NCBI GenBank assembly: GCA_012842235.1 | Contig: DUTE01000234.1 | Coordinates: 1-5,230, forward strand | Source of the DNA: Bacillota bacterium | GTDB taxonomy: Bacteria > Bacillota > DTU065 | Direction of reading: 5' to 3' | Length of the DNA stretch: 5,230 nt | In this document: positions 1-5,230 of the stretch, piece by piece | Numbering within the stretch: position 1 is the first letter of the stretch | Layout of the letters: each line of letters starts with the position of its first letter | The notes under the pieces: generated by a model | The model's input: only the letters and a program-made list of their open reading frames with translations | Databases searched by the model: none | Told to the model about the DNA's origin: nothing | Program-made: the position numbers and the translations under genes

Positions 1-5
1 ACTAT

Positions 6-13
6 AAGGAGGT
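6..13 (+). promoter_or_regulatory. Ribosome binding site of rarA
   Basis: AAGGAGGT is a near-complete match to the Shine-Dalgarno consensus and lies 8 bases before the ATG at 22. It fixes the rarA start. Only 21 bases precede the gene, so its promoter is outside the window. Confidence 0.9.
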
Positions 14-21
14 CTCATAAC

Positions 22-1326
22 ATGGATCTCTTTAGTCAATTAACCAAAGAAGAAATAAAAAGACAAGCTCCACTTGCAGATCGCATGCGTCCAAGAACCT
101 TAGAAGAATTTTATGGCCAAAGCCAAGCTATTGGCGAACAAACTGTACTTAGACAGTTAATCTTAAATGATAGAGTGCCATCTATGATTCTTTATGGTCC
201 CCCTGGTTCTGGCAAAACAACACTAGCAAGTGTCATTGCTAACCTTACTAAAGCTCGCTTTCTTACCCTAAGTGCTGTTACAAGTGGTGTAGCTGATATA
301 AGAACAGCTATTGAAAGATCGAAAGAAGAAAGGATTCTAAATAATAGAAAAACTATTCTTTTTATCGACGAAGTACATCGTTTTAATAAAGCTCAACAAG
401 ATGCTCTTTTGCCTCATGTAGAAGATGGAACTATCATTCTCATTGGAGCAACAACTGAAAATCCTATGTTTAGTGTAAATAAGGCTCTCTTATCACGGTG
501 TCGAATAATTGAGCTGAAGCATCTTAAAGATGAGGATATTAAAAGGATTATCAATGATGCCCTTAAGGATAAAGAAAGAGGCTTAGGAGAGTTTCAGGTA
601 GACTTTGAAGAGAATTTTATAGATAACCTCATAATCTTTGCCAATGGCGATGCTAGACAAGCCTTAAATACACTTGAACTATGTGTTTTGGCATCTCCCC
701 GTAAAAACAATGTTGTACAGCTTACCAACAAAATACTAGAAGACATCGTCCAAAAACCAATTTTAAATTATACTAAAGGTGGAGACGAACACTATGATGT
801 TATAAGTGCTTTTATAAAAAGTGTCCGAGGCTCTGATCCCGATGCTGCTATATATTATCTTGCTCGGATGCTTTATGCAGGTGAGGACCCTTTGTTTATT
901 GCTAGGAGATTGATTATCCTTGCTGCAGAAGATATTGGTCTTGCTGATCCTTATGCCTTAACCATGGCTATAAGTGCTGCAGAGGCAGTTAATCGTATCG
1001 GCTTACCAGAAGGGCGTATACCACTTGCAGAAGCTACTATCTATCTAAGTCTTGCTCCTAAATCTAACTCAGCCTACCTTGCTATCGATAAAGCACTAAA
1101 ATATGTAGAAACACACCAAAACCCCGAAATTCCTAGACACCTCCGCGATGGAAGCCGCGGTGGTAAAGAAGCTCTAGGATTTGGTCAAGGCTACCTTTAT
1201 CCACATGACTATCCTAACCATTATGTTAAACAACGGTATCTACCAAAAACCGTTGATGAAGTCTTCTATAAAAAAAGTGAACTAGACAAATTTCCTCAAA
1301 AAAGCCGATTAGAAAACAAAAAATAG
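22..1326 (+). CDS. rarA: Replication-associated recombination protein A (RarA/MgsA), AAA+ ATPase
   Basis: This is a clamp-loader-like AAA+ ATPase of the RarA/MgsA/WRNIP1 family, which acts at stalled or damaged replication forks in the cytoplasm. Of its 434 residues, the N-terminus carries the family signature PLADRMRPRTLEEFYGQ (about 17-33). The ATPase core follows: Walker A GPPGSGKTT (59-67, K65), Walker B ILFIDEVHR (112-120, D116 and E117), sensor 1 GATTEN (142-147), the arginine finger in LLSRC (R159), and sensor 2 GDARQALN (209-216, R212). Residues from about 257 on match the RarA C-terminal region that forms the tetramer, including HYDVISAFIKSVRGSDPDAA and the GEDPLFIARRL stretch. The length is normal for the family (about 420-450), and I see no frameshift or missing motif. 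The start is set by a strong ribosome binding site. A strong hairpin begins 8 bases after the stop codon. RuvB and DnaX are excluded by the RarA-specific C-terminal region. Confidence 0.97.
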   Translation: MDLFSQLTKEEIKRQAPLADRMRPRTLEEFYGQSQAIGEQTVLRQLILNDRVPSMILYGPPGSGKTTLASVIANLTKARFLTLSAVTSGVADIRTAIERSKEERILNNRKTILFIDEVHRFNKAQQDALLPHVEDGTIILIGATTENPMFSVNKALLSRCRIIELKHLKDEDIKRIINDALKDKERGLGEFQVDFEENFIDNLIIFANGDARQALNTLELCVLASPRKNNVVQLTNKILEDIVQKPILNYTKGGDEHYDVISAFIKSVRGSDPDAAIYYLARMLYAGEDPLFIARRLIILAAEDIGLADPYALTMAISAAEAVNRIGLPEGRIPLAEATIYLSLAPKSNSAYLAIDKALKYVETHQNPEIPRHLRDGSRGGKEALGFGQGYLYPHDYPNHYVKQRYLPKTVDEVFYKKSELDKFPQKSRLENKK

Positions 1327-1334
1327 ATATTTTA

Positions 1335-1370
1335 AAACACCTCTTGGCATACCTTTACCAAGAGGTGTTT
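1335..1370 (+). terminator. 13-bp perfect hairpin after rarA, probable (leaky) terminator
   Basis: Bases 1335-1347 (AAACACCTCTTGG) pair perfectly with 1358-1370 (CCAAGAGGTGTTT) around a 10-base loop. It starts 8 bases after the rarA stop codon, as expected for an intrinsic terminator. The following T-tract is poor (TTT, then CTATGTTTAT), so termination may be incomplete. On the opposite strand the same stem is followed by TTTTAAAATATC, so it could also stop antisense transcription. The right arm contains the ribosome binding site of the next gene, so the hairpin may also control translation. Confidence 0.75.
1362..1367 (+). promoter_or_regulatory. Ribosome binding site of the 1373 gene, buried in the hairpin stem
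   Basis: GAGGTG is a six-base match to the Shine-Dalgarno consensus, 5 bases before the ATG at 1373. That is good spacing for this start, and poorer (11 bases) for the second in-frame ATG at 1379. All six bases are paired in the 13-bp stem at 1335-1370, with CACCTC at 1338-1343 as the partner. When the hairpin forms, the site should be hidden from ribosomes. Sequestration is inferred from the pairing, not demonstrated. Confidence 0.6.
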
Positions 1371-1372
1371 CT

Positions 1373-1780
1373 ATGTTTATGGAATATTTATCTACTGAGC
1401 AAGAAAACTTTTTTAGACAATTATCTTTAGAAATGGTTAGTATCACAAAAAAAGACGAGCTAAAAGAAAGAAACCTTTTTCCCCTAGTTCAGACTAATAA
1501 TTCTATTAAGACTACCATCCACTGTTATGAAAAAAGGCCAGAAAAAGTTTTTAACTCTCGTAGAGTAAGGTTTATTGTCCTCTTTGAATTGTACCTTACT
1601 GCTCTTAATAAAGGAAGAATCTTCTTCAAAGAGGAAAGTTACCTTATTTGGCTTGGTCGACGTTTTGGGTTTAGCGAAAAAGAAATTCTTGATGTCTTTG
1701 ATTTAGCTAACGAGGCCTGTTCTCTTTTTTTTACAGCAAAAACATTTATTACACAGTCAAATCTTCTAACTTCTATATAG
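1373..1780 (+). CDS. Hypothetical protein, possibly TerB-like alpha-helical
   Basis: I do not recognise this 135-residue protein by name. It has no signal peptide, no clear membrane segment and no metal-binding cysteine cluster (only C51 and C116). It looks helical. Residues about 62-115 contain two amphipathic helices, RRVRFIVLFELYLTALNKGR and a following stretch with E87, E88 and YLIWLGRRFGFSEKEILDVF. The arrangement helix, then G-x-I, then E-E-x-x-x-L-x-x-L, then G-F-S-x-x-E-I resembles TerB-like domains, but this is only a pattern impression. The N-terminal 60 residues are charged and unassigned. The ATG at 1373 is preferred because GAGGTG lies 5 bases upstream; the ATG at 1379 (M3) is an alternative. 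It is co-directional with rarA, 46 bases downstream, and would be transcribed by read-through of the intervening hairpin unless it has its own promoter, which I could not find. Its base composition resembles its neighbours, so there is no sign of recent transfer. Confidence 0.65.
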   Translation: MFMEYLSTEQENFFRQLSLEMVSITKKDELKERNLFPLVQTNNSIKTTIHCYEKRPEKVFNSRRVRFIVLFELYLTALNKGRIFFKEESYLIWLGRRFGFSEKEILDVFDLANEACSLFFTAKTFITQSNLLTSI

Positions 1781-1815
1781 TTTAGGTGTTATTTGCTTTT
1801 CACTTGTCGATATTT

Positions 1816-1840
1816 AAAACCCCTTCTTAAAAAGAAGGGG
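1816..1840 (-). terminator. Probable terminator of the obg-proB-proA-nadD unit
   Basis: CCCCTTCTT (1820-1828) pairs with AAGAAGGGG (1832-1840) around a 3-base loop, giving a perfect 9-bp stem. Read on the minus strand, the stem is followed by TTTTAAATA, a short U-tract; on the plus strand it is followed by ACAATC, with none. It lies 52 bases past the nadD stop codon, so it fits best as the end of the minus-strand operon. The short U-tract makes its strength uncertain. Outer bases 1807-1815 and 1847-1855 can pair imperfectly and extend the stem. Confidence 0.65.
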
Positions 1841-1881
1841 ACAATCAAAAATCGAGGTAGCATTTCCTTTTTCTCTAACCC

Positions 1882-1906
1882 AAGCACTCTTTTAGGAGTG
1901 CTTTTT
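1882..1906 (+). terminator. Plus-strand intrinsic terminator overlapping the nadD 3' end
   Basis: AAGCACTC (1882-1889) pairs with GAGTGCTT (1896-1903) around a 6-base loop. It is followed by a T-rich run on the plus strand (five T at 1902-1906, then CTCTTTATA). On the minus strand the stem is followed by GGGTTAGAG, with no U-tract. It therefore terminates plus-strand transcripts from the 1373 gene, and rarA read-through. The right arm and T-run lie within the last codons of nadD on the opposite strand. Confidence 0.8.
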
Positions 1907-2488
1907 CTCTTTATATAATTTCTTTATTTTAATATATTCATATACAGCAGGGTGCAGATAGTAGCGTACATCTAAACCAGCCAAAAGCCGTGTCCTAATA
2001 TCTGTTGAGGATATCCCTATTGGAGGGCAATCGATAATGATAAAGCGATCTTGATGCTTTTTAATAAATTCAGTATCCTTAAGTTCAACTCCTGGACGAT
2101 TTAGACCAACTACCTTACAGTATTTAATTATTTCTTCTGGATTTCTCCATGTACTAAAATCTCTTAGAGAATCTCCGCCAATAAGAAAATAAAGTTCATC
2201 ATCTTGAAAACGTGCACTCAATTCTTGCATGGTTTCGAAAGTATAGGCTGGTGTCTCTCTTTCTAAATCCCATAGTGCTACTTGGAAGCGGGGATTCTCG
2301 GCGATAGACATCTCTATCATAGCTAGTCTATCTTCAGCATTGGCAATTGCACCTTTTTTGTGTGGTGGTATCTTAGCAGGGGCAAAATAAACTACATCAA
2401 GTTTAAGCGTTTCTCTAGCTACCTCAGCTATAAACAAATGCCCCCAATGGATCGGATCAAAGGTACCGCCGAGAATTCCTATTTTCAT
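1892..2488 (-). CDS. nadD: Nicotinate-nucleotide adenylyltransferase NadD
   Basis: NadD transfers AMP from ATP to nicotinate mononucleotide, giving deamido-NAD, in the cytoplasmic NAD synthesis pathway. The 198-residue protein has the nucleotidyltransferase motif GGTFDPIHWGH (7-17, with H14 and H17 of HxGH), PPHK (41-44), GGDSL (104-108) and the C-terminal ISSTDIR motif (159-165). It then ends with the typical Y-L-H-P-x-V-x-x-Y-I stretch. Length is normal for the family. The ATG start overlaps the proA stop as ATGA, so translation is probably coupled; the purine-rich GGGAGAAGGG just upstream may serve as ribosome binding site. It is the last gene of the minus-strand block. In many Firmicutes yqeK and rsfS follow nadD, but here a convergent gene follows instead. 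The last six residues, KEKKHS, are largely encoded by the opposing terminator's T-run and stem. Confidence 0.96.
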   Translation of the reverse strand: MKIGILGGTFDPIHWGHLFIAEVARETLKLDVVYFAPAKIPPHKKGAIANAEDRLAMIEMSIAENPRFQVALWDLERETPAYTFETMQELSARFQDDELYFLIGGDSLRDFSTWRNPEEIIKYCKVVGLNRPGVELKDTEFIKKHQDRFIIIDCPPIGISSTDIRTRLLAGLDVRYYLHPAVYEYIKIKKLYKEKKHS

Positions 2489-3723
2489 CTTATCTGCCCT
2501 TCTCCCTCGATTACATACTTTACTGTTGTTAATTCTTCAAGACCCATAGGACCTCTTGCATGAAGCTTCTGTGTAGAGATACCGATCTCTGCTCCTAGGC
2601 CAAACTCGCCTCCATCTGTAAAGCGAGTAGAGGCATTGACATAGACTGCTGCAGCATCTACCTCTTCTAAAAATCGCTTGGCTGAAAAATAGTTATTTGT
2701 AACTATAGCTTCCGAGTGTTTTGACGAATATCTAGCAATATGCAAAAGAGCATCATCTAAACTTTCCACAACTCTAATTGCTAAAACAAGATCGAGATAC
2801 TCTGTAGACCAGTCGTTATAGTCAGCTTCTTCTAATTCTTGAACAAACTGCCTTGCGTAAGGACAACCCTTGACTAAAACTCCACGCTCTTTTAGCTCTT
2901 TATAGATTAAAGGTAAGAACTCTGCAGCTACATCCTCATGAACTAGAGCGGTCTCTATAGAGTTACAGACCCCTGGTCTTTGGCATTTGCTATTAATGAG
3001 AATATCTTTTGCCATCTGAAGGTCGGCATCTTTATCTATATACAAGTGGCAGTTACCTACACCTGTCTCGATTACAGCAACTGTAGCATTATCTGTAACA
3101 AATTTAATAAGCCCTGCACCACCACGGGGAATAACTAGATCAACATATTCTCTTAACTTGATAAGTTCCGAAACTATTATCCTGTCTGTATCTCCAATAA
3201 TTTGTAAAGCATCAGTAGGAATTTCTGTTTTTTCTAGGGCTTTTTTTAGGACTGAACCGATCGCCATGTTAGAATTCGATGCTTCAGAGCCCCCACGTAA
3301 AATAACAGCATTACCAGCCTTTAAGCATAAAGCTGCTGCATCAGAAGTAACATTAGGTCTAGCCTCATAAATAATGCCAATAACACCAATGGGAACTCGG
3401 ACTTGACGAATTTTTAAACCATTGGGTCGTTTGATCATCTTGATCTCTTTGCCTATTGGATCTGGAAGATTCGCCACATTTTCTAAGCCCTTAGCCATTG
3501 CCTCTATCCTATCTGGGCTTAAAGACAAACGATCTAACAGAGCAGAAGGCAGATGAGCGTTTTCTTCGAGATCCTTTTGGTTGGCTTGTAATATTTCCTC
3601 TTGAGAATTTCGTAGTGCTTTTGCCATCTCTAATAGTGCAGCATCTTTTTGTGAGCTCGATTTTAAAGCTAGCACCTTAGATGCTTCAAAAGCTAAACGG
3701 CTTTTTTCTTTGAGTTCAGACAT
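2485..3723 (-). CDS. proA: Gamma-glutamyl phosphate reductase ProA
   Basis: ProA reduces gamma-glutamyl phosphate with NADPH to glutamate 5-semialdehyde, the second step of proline synthesis. At 412 residues it is a full-length member of the aldehyde dehydrogenase superfamily. Visible landmarks are VPIGVIGIIYEARPNVT (110-126), the LRGGSEA stretch (142-148), IPRGGAGLI (198-206) in the cofactor-binding part, and the catalytic cysteine in QRPGVCN (C253). The family signature runs from V319 to I340 (A-L-L-H-I-A-R-Y-S-S-K-H-S-E), and the conserved FTDGGEFGLGAEIGIST region is at 368-384. The start codon overlaps the proB stop by one base (TAATG), and a strong AAGGAGGG ribosome binding site lies 7 bases upstream, so the start is firm. 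It overlaps nadD by four bases at its 3' end. I see no missing catalytic residue. Confidence 0.97.
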   Translation of the reverse strand: MSELKEKSRLAFEASKVLALKSSSQKDAALLEMAKALRNSQEEILQANQKDLEENAHLPSALLDRLSLSPDRIEAMAKGLENVANLPDPIGKEIKMIKRPNGLKIRQVRVPIGVIGIIYEARPNVTSDAAALCLKAGNAVILRGGSEASNSNMAIGSVLKKALEKTEIPTDALQIIGDTDRIIVSELIKLREYVDLVIPRGGAGLIKFVTDNATVAVIETGVGNCHLYIDKDADLQMAKDILINSKCQRPGVCNSIETALVHEDVAAEFLPLIYKELKERGVLVKGCPYARQFVQELEEADYNDWSTEYLDLVLAIRVVESLDDALLHIARYSSKHSEAIVTNNYFSAKRFLEEVDAAAVYVNASTRFTDGGEFGLGAEIGISTQKLHARGPMGLEELTTVKYVIEGEGQIR

Positions 3724-4847
3724 TAATCATCCCTCCTTAATACTACAAGATCGTTTCTATGAATTAAAACTGAGATGTCTTTATTAAGGACTTTACTAGC
3801 ATCAAAAGAGCCCAACCCTTTAATTTTGTCAACCTCTAATGCATTAAAGCGTGATTGTCCTCTTGCTATTATTTCCCCAGCTTCATCTTCAATAACTACC
3901 ACATCACCTTTGTCAAAGTCTCCTTTAACCTCTACTACGCCACTAGCTAAAAGGCTCTTACCCTGCTCTAACAAAGCCTCTTTGGCACCATCATCTATAA
4001 CTAAGGTTCCACTAGAACAAGCTCCAAATGCAACCCAGCGGCTTTTGCCTTTAAGGCAGTCTTCATAAGGATAGAAAAAGGTACCTATGTTCTCGCCTTG
4101 AAGAATCTCTTTTAACCTAATTTGTTCTTTTGAGTGGGCTATGACAACGCCTATACCGGTTTTAGTTGCAATATCTGCTGCCAAAAGCTTAGTATACATC
4201 CCTCCGGTACCACGTCTAGAGCCTGCACCTGCTGCTGTTTCCCATAGTTCTTCTGTGATCTGGTGCACTTTAGAAATAAAAGTCGCTTCTTTATCAACTC
4301 GGGGATCTGCTGTATAAAGGCCCTCTACATCGGAGAAGATTACGAGTAAATCAGCCTCACATAAACTAGCTACATGAGCAGATAAAGTATCGTTATCCCC
4401 GAATTTTAATTCGTCTACAGCCACAGTATCATTTTCATTAACAATAGGTATTACATCGTGGTTTAGTAGGGTGATAAAAGTATTTTGGGCATTCACATAG
4501 CGATTGCGGATCGCTAAATCTTCCCTTGTGAGAAGGATTTGTGCTACAGTTTTGCCGTATTCAGCAAATAATTTCTCATAGAGATGCATTAAAAGTGGTT
4601 GCCCTACTGCAGCTGCTGCCTGTTTTAAAGGTATGGCCTTTGGTCTTTTTTCCCAGCCTAAACGGCTCATTCCTGCTGCAATAGCACCTGATGACACTAA
4701 TACTACACCTATACCTAAATTAGATAGATCAGCTACAGTACGGACTAAAGTTTCAAAAGCGCCAATATTTAGATTGCCATTTTCGTAAGTAAGACTACTA
4801 GTACCGACTTTAATAACTACTCTCTTAACATCACGGAAGACACTCAC
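3723..4847 (-). CDS. proB: Glutamate 5-kinase ProB with PUA domain
   Basis: ProB phosphorylates glutamate with ATP, the first and controlling step of proline synthesis. The 374 residues contain an amino-acid-kinase domain (about 8-245) and a C-terminal PUA domain (about 278-355), as in long-form ProB such as the 367-residue E. coli enzyme. Key segments are VIKVGTSSL (11-19, K13), VSSGAIAAGM (51-60), VNENDTVA (136-143), FGDND (149-153, D153), SDVEGLYTADPR (172-183) and GTGGMYTK (213-220, K220). By alignment from memory, K13, D153 and K220 correspond to E. coli K10, D150 and K217. D110, E146 and K148 match positions linked to proline feedback inhibition, so the enzyme is probably feedback-controlled. 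The start is GTG: an in-frame TGA lies two codons upstream, so no longer protein is possible, and homology begins within the first residues. It lies 20 bases after obg and overlaps proA by one base. Confidence 0.97.
   Translation of the reverse strand: MSVFRDVKRVVIKVGTSSLTYENGNLNIGAFETLVRTVADLSNLGIGVVLVSSGAIAAGMSRLGWEKRPKAIPLKQAAAAVGQPLLMHLYEKLFAEYGKTVAQILLTREDLAIRNRYVNAQNTFITLLNHDVIPIVNENDTVAVDELKFGDNDTLSAHVASLCEADLLVIFSDVEGLYTADPRVDKEATFISKVHQITEELWETAAGAGSRRGTGGMYTKLLAADIATKTGIGVVIAHSKEQIRLKEILQGENIGTFFYPYEDCLKGKSRWVAFGACSSGTLVIDDGAKEALLEQGKSLLASGVVEVKGDFDKGDVVVIEDEAGEIIARGQSRFNALEVDKIKGLGSFDASKVLNKDISVLIHRNDLVVLRRDD
3731..3738 (-). promoter_or_regulatory. Ribosome binding site of proA
   Basis: On the minus strand AAGGAGGG lies 7 bases before the proA ATG, inside the last codons of proB. 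It fixes the proA start and suggests that proA is translated efficiently on its own as well as by coupling to proB. Confidence 0.85.
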
Positions 4848-4861
4848 TTTTCAAAGCAATG

Positions 4862-4869
4862 CCCCCTTT
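4862..4869 (-). promoter_or_regulatory. Distant ribosome binding site of proB
   Basis: On the minus strand AAAGGGGG overlaps the obg stop codon and is the only Shine-Dalgarno-like sequence before proB. It ends 14 bases before the GTG start, longer than the usual 5-10. Together with the GTG start this suggests modest translation or coupling to obg. The assignment is inferred from position. Confidence 0.5.
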
Positions 4870-5230
4870 ACTCTATAAATTCAAATTCAAATTCACCTAA
4901 ATGGATTATATCTCCATCTTTAGCTCCTTTGTTCCTTAGATCATCCATTACACCTAAATGTTCAAGCCGTGTTTCAATATATTGAAGTGCTTCGAAATTT
5001 CTATGGTCAAAACGCTCAATCCATTTAAGGGCTTTACCTTGAACAGAAAACCCATCTTCAGTTTCTTCTATAGTATAAGAATCTTCTTCAAAGTTAGGTG
5101 TGATCTTCACTCTTTGCACGTCAAGATGTTCTTTGGGAATATCTGCAAGTTTTTGTATAATCAAATTCAAAAGCTCATCTAAACCACTTTTAGTAACAGA
5201 GGAAATTGGTATTACTTCGCCATAGGCCTC
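4868..5230 (-). CDS. obg: GTPase Obg (CgtA), C-terminal part, 5' end outside the window
   Basis: The frame is open to the window edge, so this is the last 120 residues of a larger protein, not a short gene. The visible start carries the end of the GTPase domain: VIPISSVTKSGLDELL holds the G5 motif (the SAxTxxGL-type segment). After a linker comes the Obg C-terminal (OCT) domain, recognisable from IEETEDGFSVQGKALKWIER through LEHLGVMDDLRNKGAKDGD to the end at FEFEFIE. Obg is an essential GTPase tied to large ribosomal subunit assembly and stress signalling. The N-terminal glycine-rich Obg fold and the G1-G4 motifs must lie to the right of the window. It is probably co-transcribed with proB, 20 bases downstream. 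The yhbY gene found between them in some Firmicutes is absent. Confidence 0.93.
   Translation of the reverse strand, partial: EAYGEVIPISSVTKSGLDELLNLIIQKLADIPKEHLDVQRVKITPNFEEDSYTIEETEDGFSVQGKALKWIERFDHRNFEALQYIETRLEHLGVMDDLRNKGAKDGDIIHLGEFEFEFIE

Noticed and set aside
1882..1903. The hairpin at the nadD end as the terminator of nadD itself
   Set aside because: On the minus strand it is followed by GGGTTAGAG with no U-tract; the T-run is on the plus-strand side only.
2360..2563. Plus-strand open frame of 67 codons opposite nadD and the proA end
   Set aside because: It lies antisense to two well-conserved genes, crosses their junction, and shows no recognisable protein features.
3158..3370. 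Plus-strand open frame of 70 codons inside proA
   Set aside because: It is the antisense shadow of a conserved proA region; no family resemblance is seen.
3498..3680. Plus-strand open frame of 60 codons inside proA
   Set aside because: It is antisense to the proA N-terminal coding region and has no features of its own.
3775..4068. Plus-strand open frame of 97 codons opposite the proB PUA domain
   Set aside because: Its low-complexity Ser/Thr/Pro/Leu composition is typical of an antisense shadow, and the opposite strand encodes a clear domain.
4868..5170. A separate 100-residue protein starting from TTG at 5170
   Set aside because: The frame continues open to the window edge with an Obg G5 motif upstream of that codon, so it is the end of obg.
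4958..5182. Plus-strand open frame of 74 codons opposite obg
   Set aside because: It is antisense to the conserved OCT domain; its Phe/Lys-rich composition mirrors the other strand.
1..5230. Mobile element, CRISPR array, toxin-antitoxin or defence system
   Set aside because: No transposase, integrase, direct-repeat array or paired small genes are visible; apart from one unknown gene every coding region is a housekeeping family.

Overview
This window looks like an ordinary chromosomal housekeeping region of a low-GC Firmicute, most likely a clostridial lineage. The reasons are AT-rich DNA and codons, strong AAGGAGG-type ribosome binding sites, and the gene order obg-proB-proA-nadD, which is common in Firmicutes. 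The genus cannot be told from the sequence.

Layout. The left third is read on the + strand. It holds rarA (22-1326), an AAA+ ATPase of replication-fork maintenance, then a perfect 13-bp hairpin (1335-1370), then a 135-residue protein of unknown function (1373-1780). The remaining two thirds are read on the - strand, from right to left: the 3' end of obg (cut by the window edge at 5230), proB (4847-3723), proA (3723-2485) and nadD (2488-1892). The two blocks converge in a 111-bp gap (1781-1891). That gap holds a minus-strand terminator-like hairpin and the left part of a plus-strand terminator whose right arm lies inside the 3' end of nadD.

How the genes work together. ProB and ProA carry out the first two steps of proline synthesis from glutamate and are tightly coupled (TAATG junction). 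NadD makes the dinucleotide in NAD synthesis and overlaps proA by an ATGA junction. Obg is a ribosome-assembly GTPase. The - strand block therefore looks like one transcription unit ending at nadD. RarA is not functionally linked to it.

The most interesting signal is small. The Shine-Dalgarno sequence of the unknown gene at 1373 lies inside the right arm of the hairpin that follows rarA, and the left arm resembles the anti-Shine-Dalgarno sequence. Expression of that gene could therefore depend on read-through of, or opening of, the hairpin. I see no mobile element, CRISPR array, tRNA, rRNA or defence system here, and nothing that amounts to a new multi-gene system.
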